From contig JAODNS010000204.1 in the NCBI GenBank assembly GCA_025465145.1, forward strand, positions 1 to 30,363: 30,363 nt of DNA, written 5' to 3'. The notes beneath the pieces were generated by a model, which saw only the letters and a list, made by a program, of their open reading frames with translations, had not been told where the DNA came from and ran no database searches. The position numbers and the translations under genes are program-made. Of the stretch, positions 26,295-30,363 are shown in pieces; within the stretch, counting starts at the first letter, position 1, and each line of letters begins with the position of its first letter. This stretch comes from Frankiales bacterium (GTDB lineage Bacteria > Actinomycetota > Actinomycetes > Mycobacteriales > SCTD01).

Positions 26295-27131
26295 ATGACC
26301 GCCCCCGCGACGCTGCGCAGCTCGGAGCCGGCCCAGCGCCCGCCCGTGCTGACGCAGGGGCTCGGCGGGGCCGTCATCTGCGGGGTCCTCGCGCTGCTGT
26401 CGCAGGCCGGCCACTGGCCGCTCGCCGCCGGCGTCCTCCTCCTGCAGCTGCTGCTGGTCCTCGGCTTCCTCGCGCTGGTCGACGCCCCCGCCTCCGGCGG
26501 CGCCTTCCTGGTTGCCGCGCTGGCCACGCTCGCTGCCGACGGGGTGGTGCTCGCCGCGGACGGCCGTGTCAGCGGGCTGGCCGGTGTCGTCGGGCTCGCC
26601 TTCGTCGGCGCGCTGCTGCACCAGCTGGTCCGGCGCAAGCGCACCCGCGTCACCGAGTCGCTCGCCGACACGCTCGTCGCTGTCGTGCTGGCCGTCGCCG
26701 TCGTGCCGGTCGTCGCGCTGCGGATGTCCGGTGGCGGCGAGGAGGCGGTACGGGTCTGCCTGGTCGCCGGGGCAGCCGCGCTGCTGGCCGGCCGGATCGG
26801 CGACCGCGTGCTGCCCCGTCCCGCCCTGGCGCTCGGCGCCACCCGCGGCTGGCCCGGGCTGCTGCTCGGCCTGGGGGCTGGCGCCGCTGCCGCGGTGGCC
26901 GTGGCCGGCGACACGGGAGCGGTCGCGGGTACGCGGGGAGCCCTGCTGGGGCTGGCCGTCGCCGCGTCGGCTGCGGCCGCCGACCTGGCCGTCGACCTCG
27001 GTGCTGCCGAGCTGACCGCGGGCCGCCGGGACGCCCGCCGGGTGTCCGCGCTGCGCCCCGTCGGACTGGTCCTCCCGGTGGCTGCCCTCGCGCCGGTGGC
27101 GTTCGTGGCTGGCCGCCTCGTCCTGTCGTGA
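26295..27131 (+). CDS. Polytopic membrane protein of unknown function
   Basis: A 278-residue protein with about seven or eight hydrophobic helices (for example around residues 25-40, 45-62, 70-85, 92-108, 128-144, 155-165, 188-205 and 255-275). The loops are Arg-rich, as in LVRRKRTRVTE, which places them in the cytoplasm. I see no transporter or enzyme signature. The next gene (DUF2993) overlaps its stop (GTGA), so the two are coupled and probably act together at the envelope. Confidence 0.78.
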   Translation: MTAPATLRSSEPAQRPPVLTQGLGGAVICGVLALLSQAGHWPLAAGVLLLQLLLVLGFLALVDAPASGGAFLVAALATLAADGVVLAADGRVSGLAGVVGLAFVGALLHQLVRRKRTRVTESLADTLVAVVLAVAVVPVVALRMSGGGEEAVRVCLVAGAAALLAGRIGDRVLPRPALALGATRGWPGLLLGLGAGAAAAVAVAGDTGAVAGTRGALLGLAVAASAAAADLAVDLGAAELTAGRRDARRVSALRPVGLVLPVAALAPVAFVAGRLVLS

Positions 27132-27802
27132 AGAAGGTCGTCTGGCTGCTGGTCCTGGTCGCGCTCCTGGTCGGCGCGGATCGGGTCGCGGCTGTGGTGG
27201 CCGGCCGCGTCGTCGCCGGCCAGCTGCAGTCCGCGGGCGAGCTGTCGGTGAAGCCCTCGGTGTCCTTCGGCGGGTTCCCGTTCCTGACGCAGGCGGTACG
27301 CGGCAGGTACTCGGCCGTCGAGGTCTCCGCCTCCGACGTGGCTGCCGGCGGCGAGCGGCTGTCCCAGTTCGACGCCGACCTGGCCGGCCTGCGCCTGCCG
27401 CTGTCCGCCGCGCTGTCCGGGAACGTCGCCCGGGTGCCGGTGGACGGGGTCGACGCGCGCGTCGTGCTGTCGTACGCGGACCTGCAGCGGCGGCTGCGCG
27501 ACCGGCGCCTCGCGCTGGCCGCCGGACCCTCGGGGCTGCTGCGGGTGACCGGCACCGTCCGGGTGCTGGGGCGGGACGTGTCGGCGGCGGCGCTGTCGTC
27601 GGTGCGGCTGTCCGGTACGTCCGTCGTGGTGACGGCGCAGCGGTTCGAGGGCGGGGGGATCTCCGTCCCGCTGGGCAACCGGCTCGACTTCACCGTCCGG
27701 ATCGGGAAGCTGCCGTACGGGCTGGCGCTGTCGGGGGTGCGGGTGACGCCGGGCGGGATCGAGGCGACCGCGCGCGGCCGCAACACCGTCCTCACCCGCT
27801 GA
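27128..27802 (+). CDS. DUF2993 family (LmeA-like) envelope lipid-binding protein
   Basis: A 224-residue protein starting at GTG that overlaps the preceding stop. One N-terminal hydrophobic segment (VVWLLVLVALLVGADRVAAVVA) acts as a signal anchor or signal peptide. Next come VKPSVSFGGFPFLTQAVRGRYSAVEV and the later GNRLDFTVRIGKLPYGLALSGVRVTPGGIEATARG, both typical of DUF2993. In mycobacteria LmeA of this family binds phosphoinositides and influences lipomannan maturation. A similar lipid-binding role here is inference. Confidence 0.87.
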   Translation: MKKVVWLLVLVALLVGADRVAAVVAGRVVAGQLQSAGELSVKPSVSFGGFPFLTQAVRGRYSAVEVSASDVAAGGERLSQFDADLAGLRLPLSAALSGNVARVPVDGVDARVVLSYADLQRRLRDRRLALAAGPSGLLRVTGTVRVLGRDVSAAALSSVRLSGTSVVVTAQRFEGGGISVPLGNRLDFTVRIGKLPYGLALSGVRVTPGGIEATARGRNTVLTR

Positions 27803-28085
27803 GCTCGGCCGGCCCGCACTCGACTGCGGCAGGGTCCGCCGGACGCGATGCGGCAGGTGGGGGCTCGACCGCCGGCTCCGCCCGACCTACCGCTCCCGGT
27901 CCGGCCGCCGGCGCTCCCGGTCCGCTCCCGGTCCGCTCCCGGTCCGCTCCCGGTCCGCTCTCGCCCGCTCTCGCCCGCGTACCAGACGCGGTAGGTGCGC
28001 ACGGCGGCTCGACGTACCGCTGTGGATCCGGATCGCCGCTGTGTGCACCGCCCGCTGGCATGCGCCGCTGGGCGGACCCTGGCAC
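27803..28085. repeat. Repeat-rich intergenic region upstream of the AbiEi-like gene
   Basis: A 283-base gap. An 11-base tandem repeat (CGCTCCCGGTC) occupies 27912-27955 in four exact copies, preceded by a single copy at 27891-27901 and followed by two 10-base CGCTCTCGCC units (27956-27975). Next is the dyad GCGGTA (27988-27993) ... TACCGC (28015-28020). The 12-mer GCGGTAGGTGCG at 27988-27999 recurs inverted at 29129-29140 on the far side of the gene. Promoter elements are not obvious. Confidence 0.8.
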
Positions 28086-29072
28086 ATGGACATCGACCTG
28101 CTGGAGACGGCCCGCACGCAGGGTGGCGTCGTCACCCGGGCGCAGGCGATCGCCGCGGTCGGGCGGCCGGTTGTCGATGCGGCAGTCGCCGGGGGGCAGC
28201 TCGTCGCAGTACGTGGCGTCTACACCTTCGCCGCCCACCGGGCCGGACTCGATGCGGACGGTCGCCACCTGCTCGACTGCGCCGGGCGCGTCCTGCGCTC
28301 CCGCCGCGCCGCCTTCGTCAGCCACGGCTCGGCTGCGCTCGCGTACGGCATCCCGCTGCTGGAGCGGCCGGACACCTCGCACATCACGGTGGACACACCC
28401 GGATCCGCGACGTCCGGCGGCGTCACCGGCCGGCATCTCGCGGAGGTTCCGGATGCGCACCGCGCCCTGCTGCGCGGGCTCAGGCTGACGACCGCGGCGC
28501 GGAGCGTCGCCGACCTCTGCCGCGACGCGGAGCCGCTGGCAGCGCTCGTCGCGCTGGAGGGAGCGCTGCACCTCGGCCTCGACAAGCAGGACGTGGCCGC
28601 CGTGCTGGCGGACTGCCGGCGCTGGCCCGGAGTGGTGGCCGCTCGGGGGCTGCTTGCCCTCGCGAGCTGCTGGTCGGAGTCGCCGCTCGAGACCCTCGGC
28701 ATGCACTGGTGTCGGCAGCAGGGGCTGCCCGCCCCCCAGCAGCAGCTGACCGTGCGGACGCTGGACGGGCGGTTCGTGGCTCGGGTGGACCAGCTGTGGG
28801 AGGACCAGGCGACCGTGGGCGAACTGGATGGCCAGGGGAAGTACGCGGGGTCCGACGGGCGGCGGGTCCTGTGGGAGGAGAAGCGTCGGGAGGACCGGCT
28901 GCTCGACGTCGGCCTCCAGGTGGTGCGCGGCTACTGGTCCGATCGGGACGACGACGGGGCCGAGTACGCCGACCGCGCCCGGCGCGCGTTCGCGCGGAGC
29001 GCGAGCTCCGGGGCGCGTCACTTCGTGGTGGTCGACGAGCGGGAGCGGAGGTCGTGGCCGCTGGCCGCCTGA
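28086..29072 (+). CDS. AbiEi-like protein with C-terminal nuclease-like (DUF559-type) domain
   Basis: A 328-residue protein. The N-terminal ~60 residues resemble the winged-helix AbiEi antitoxin domain: DIDLLETARTQGGVVTRAQAI, then LVAVRGVYTFAA. The middle contains FVSHGSAALAYGIPLLERPDTSHITV and LRLTTAARSVADLCRDA, usual in such proteins. The C-terminal part reads SPLETLGMHWCRQQGLPAPQ, then VARVDQLWEDQATVGELDGQGKY. This matches a PD-(D/E)xK-like pattern (D, E-x-D, K) of the DUF559/Vsr fold. Many actinobacteria carry several such orphan genes, and no partner toxin lies next to it. ATG 28086 gives the conserved N-terminus. It is flanked on both sides by intergenic repeats. Confidence 0.82.
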   Translation: MDIDLLETARTQGGVVTRAQAIAAVGRPVVDAAVAGGQLVAVRGVYTFAAHRAGLDADGRHLLDCAGRVLRSRRAAFVSHGSAALAYGIPLLERPDTSHITVDTPGSATSGGVTGRHLAEVPDAHRALLRGLRLTTAARSVADLCRDAEPLAALVALEGALHLGLDKQDVAAVLADCRRWPGVVAARGLLALASCWSESPLETLGMHWCRQQGLPAPQQQLTVRTLDGRFVARVDQLWEDQATVGELDGQGKYAGSDGRRVLWEEKRREDRLLDVGLQVVRGYWSDRDDDGAEYADRARRAFARSASSGARHFVVVDERERRSWPLAA

Positions 29073-29384
29073 CGGGCACGGCCCGCTCGGATACGAAGCG
29101 GTACGTCGGGCGCGGCCGGCCGGCTCCCCGCACCTACCGCACCGCGTCCGCTCACCGTCCGCCGCGCTCACGCTCACCCACTGCTGGACGACCCGTACGG
29201 GCAGCGGTACGTGCGCGCAGATCGCGCCGCCCGCGCCACGTACCGCTTCCCGTCCGGCGTCCGGCGTCCGGCGTCCGGCGTCCGGCGTCCGGCGTCCGCG
29301 GGCGGCGGGCGGCGGGAGGCCGGCGGGCGGGAGGCCGGGGGCGAGGGCGGGAAGGCGGAGCGGGAGCTGGGCGTTCGCCCGTAC
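29073..29384. repeat. Repeat-rich intergenic region downstream of the AbiEi-like gene
   Basis: About 310 bases. It holds two more copies of the GCGGTA...TACCGC dyad: 29098-29140, and 29204-29246 whose arms extend to a perfect 10 bp (GCGGTACGTG / CACGTACCGC). A 7-base tandem repeat (CGTCCGG) follows in six exact copies plus one variant at 29251-29299, then a G-rich stretch to ~29345. Some of this is open in the frame of the next gene, but its translation (VRRPAS repeats) looks like non-coding low complexity. Confidence 0.78.
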
Positions 29385-29783
29385 GTGCTCGTCCTGATCG
29401 CCGTCCTCGTCGCCACCACCCTCGTCGGGCTGCTGTGGCGTTCTCAGCAGGGGCGCGTCAGGCCGGCCACCGGCGACGTCGACCTGCTTGCCGAGCTGGG
29501 CGAGCAGCCCGGTGAGCGCGCCACGCTGCTGCAGTTCTCCAGCGCGTTCTGCGCGCCGTGCCGGGCCACCCGTCGCGTCCTCGGTGACATCGCGGCCGTC
29601 ACGCCGGGCGTCCGGCACGTCGAGGTGGACGCCGAGCAGCACCTCGGGCTGGTCCGCCGGCTGAACGTCCTCAAGACGCCGACGACGCTGGTCCTCGACG
29701 CGAACCAGAGCATCACCGACCGCGCAGCGGGGCTGCCGCGCAAGGAGCACGTCCTGGCCGCGCTGGACCGCGCCGTACGATGA
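29385..29783 (+). CDS. Membrane-anchored thioredoxin-like protein
   Basis: About 132 residues from GTG 29385: an N-terminal membrane helix (VLVLIAVLVATTLVGLLW), a short linker, then a thioredoxin fold. The redox motif is Cys-Ala-Pro-Cys in LLQFSSAFCAPCRATRRVLG, the cis-proline is in LKTPTTLVLD, and PRKEHVLAALDRAV forms the last helix. The frame is open to another GTG at 29211, but the added 58 residues translate tandem repeats and G-rich DNA, so I prefer the shorter form; no good ribosome site is seen for either. The redox domain probably faces the outside of the membrane or the cytoplasmic rim. It precedes a cysteine leader, a DUF4395 gene and a sulfurtransferase gene, suggesting a role in thiol or sulfur handling. 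Confidence 0.82.
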   Translation: MLVLIAVLVATTLVGLLWRSQQGRVRPATGDVDLLAELGEQPGERATLLQFSSAFCAPCRATRRVLGDIAAVTPGVRHVEVDAEQHLGLVRRLNVLKTPTTLVLDANQSITDRAAGLPRKEHVLAALDRAVR

Positions 29784-29857
29784 CGTCCATGGTGCTGGTG
29801 AAGCGACGCGCGGTGGACCTGTGCCGCACGTCCGGCTGCCTGTGTCCGGTCTCCTGA
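29780..29857 (+). CDS. Cysteine-rich leader peptide (uORF) of the sulfurtransferase operon
   Basis: A 25-codon frame from ATG 29780 (overlapping the thioredoxin-like stop), or 22 codons from ATG 29789. It reads VLVKRRAVDLCRTSGCLCPVS, with three Cys codons near the end. This is the pattern of the small actinobacterial leader peptides (KRRxVDLxR...CLC) found before sulfur-assimilation and sulfurtransferase genes, some of which are reported to mediate cysteine-responsive translational attenuation in mycobacteria. The stop codon (29855-29857) falls in the loop of the hairpin TCCGGTC/GACCGGA and next to the anti-Shine-Dalgarno sequence described below. It is likely regulatory rather than functional as a protein. 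Confidence 0.85.
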   Translation: MTSMVLVKRRAVDLCRTSGCLCPVS

Positions 29858-29883
29858 CCTGACCGGAGCCACCCCACCAGGAG
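29845..29883 (+). promoter_or_regulatory. Leader hairpin and anti-Shine-Dalgarno switch
   Basis: Two mutually exclusive pairings can be drawn. TCCGGTC (29845-29851) pairs perfectly with GACCGGA (29861-29867). Alternatively CTCCTG (29851-29856), overlapping the leader stop codon, pairs perfectly with CAGGAG (29878-29883), the ribosome site of the DUF4395 gene. A ribosome finishing or stalling on the leader would change which one forms, so downstream translation should depend on decoding the leader's Cys codons. Confidence 0.6.
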
Positions 29884-29889
29884 CACCAC

Positions 29890-30282
29890 ATGATCGACCC
29901 CCGCGCGCCGCGCTTCGCGGCGTGGATCACCACCGCCGTGCTGGCGGTCGTCCTGCTGACGCACAGCGCCGCGCTGCTGACGCTGCAGGCCGCCGTCTTC
30001 GCGCTGGGTGCGTACGGGAGGAACCCGTACGCCCTGCTCTGGAAGCGCCTGCCGCACTCGCCGCCGACCGACCTCGAGGCCGCGGAGCCGGTCCGCTTCG
30101 CGCAGGGGGTCGGACTCGCCTTCGCCGTCCTCGGCGTCGTCGGCCTCCTGACCTGGACCCCGCTGGGTCTGCTCGCCACCGCTGCCGCACTCGCGGCCGC
30201 GTTCCTCAACGCCGCGTTCGGCTTCTGCCTCGGCTGCGTGATCTACCTGTTGTTCAGACGAACTGTAGGAGCACATGCATGA
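29890..30282 (+). CDS. DUF4395 family membrane protein
   Basis: A 130-residue protein with an RAPRFAAWITTAVLAVVLL start and about four hydrophobic helices. NPYALLWKRL and the C-terminal NAAFGFCLGCVIYLLFRR are typical of DUF4395. The FCLGC pair of cysteines in a membrane helix is a conserved feature and may be redox-active. Ribosome site CAGGAG at six-base spacing; the next gene's ATG overlaps its stop. DUF4395 proteins commonly sit with a thioredoxin-like protein and a thiosulfate sulfurtransferase. A role in sulfur transport or thiol redox at the membrane is a reasonable inference. Confidence 0.9.
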   Translation: MIDPRAPRFAAWITTAVLAVVLLTHSAALLTLQAAVFALGAYGRNPYALLWKRLPHSPPTDLEAAEPVRFAQGVGLAFAVLGVVGLLTWTPLGLLATAAALAAAFLNAAFGFCLGCVIYLLFRRTVGAHA

Positions 30283-30363
30283 GCCGCGAGAACGCCCTCG
30301 TTGACGCCGACTGGGTCGAGGCACACCTCGACGACCCGAAGGTGGTGCTCGTCGAGGTCGACG
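30279..30363 (+). CDS. Thiosulfate sulfurtransferase (rhodanese), 5' end only
   Basis: Only the first 28 residues are present. They begin MSRENALVDADWVEAHLDDP, then VVLVEVD, the characteristic start of the SseA/CysA-type two-domain rhodanese of actinobacteria. The ATG overlaps the DUF4395 stop (ATGA). The rest, including the catalytic cysteine, lies beyond the window. Placement after the cysteine leader fits regulation by sulfur supply. Confidence 0.85.
   Translation, partial: MSRENALVDADWVEAHLDDPKVVLVEVD

Noticed and set aside
27891..27975. CRISPR array
   Set aside because: Units are 10-11 bases and directly adjacent, with no unique spacers and no cas genes.
28086..29072. Complete type IV toxin-antitoxin pair
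   Set aside because: No AbiEii-like nucleotidyltransferase gene lies on either side; only the orphan AbiEi-like gene is present.
27792..30209. 805-codon open frame on the minus strand
   Set aside because: It is antisense to the AbiEi-like, thioredoxin-like and DUF4395 genes, and translates the intergenic tandem repeats as low-complexity sequence.

Overview
The window is a continuous piece of a high-GC actinobacterial chromosome. Four things point there: a mycothiol synthase (mshD), a GlnR-type orphan regulator, a BldC-type developmental regulator, and the gene order purL - sterol-carrier-like - ... - purF - purM - DUF3073 - valine dehydrogenase - hypothetical - bldC, which is typical of actinomycetes. 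I cannot fix the genus. Coding is dense, GTG starts are common, and stop/start overlaps of 1-8 bases are frequent.

Layout. (1) 1-9388, purine and lipid metabolism: the 3' part of purL, a mycothiol-dependent-enzyme/sterol-carrier-like protein, an acyl-CoA synthetase, aminopeptidase N, purF overlapping purM, and a convergent DUF3073 gene. (2) 9389-13188: two unknown secreted proteins closed by a strong bidirectional terminator, valine dehydrogenase, a divergent hypothetical protein, and bldC with its own terminator. (3) 13306-14002, a tRNA cluster: tRNA-Glu, tRNA-Asp and tRNA-Phe on the minus strand, and divergently a tRNA-Lys(UUU) whose anticodon loop is split by a 219-nt group I intron of the IC3 type. 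(4) 14013-19098: a large LPxTG surface protein, an EamA-type transporter with no ordinary start codon, PPK2, a DoxX-like protein and a TetR regulator. (5) 19091-23575: an MMPL exporter cotranscribed with the TetR gene behind a large palindromic operator, then DUF47 - Pit phosphate transporter - nitrobindin-like protein. (6) 23572-27802: mshD translationally coupled to glnR, a divergent MoaD/ThiS-like protein, a secreted protein, a membrane protein and a DUF2993/LmeA-like protein. (7) 27803-30363: an AbiEi-like orphan gene embedded in intergenic repeats, then a sulfur-related group: a thioredoxin-like protein, a cysteine-rich leader peptide, a DUF4395 membrane protein and the start of a thiosulfate sulfurtransferase.

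The most notable element is the group I intron in tRNA-Lys. Its P2, P3, P4, P5, P6, P7, P8 and P9 helices can all be drawn from the sequence, and it carries no endonuclease gene. Next come the cysteine-rich leader, whose stop codon overlaps a perfect anti-Shine-Dalgarno sequence, a repeated GCGGTA...TACCGC dyad around the AbiEi-like gene, and the amber/CTG puzzle at the start of the EamA transporter.
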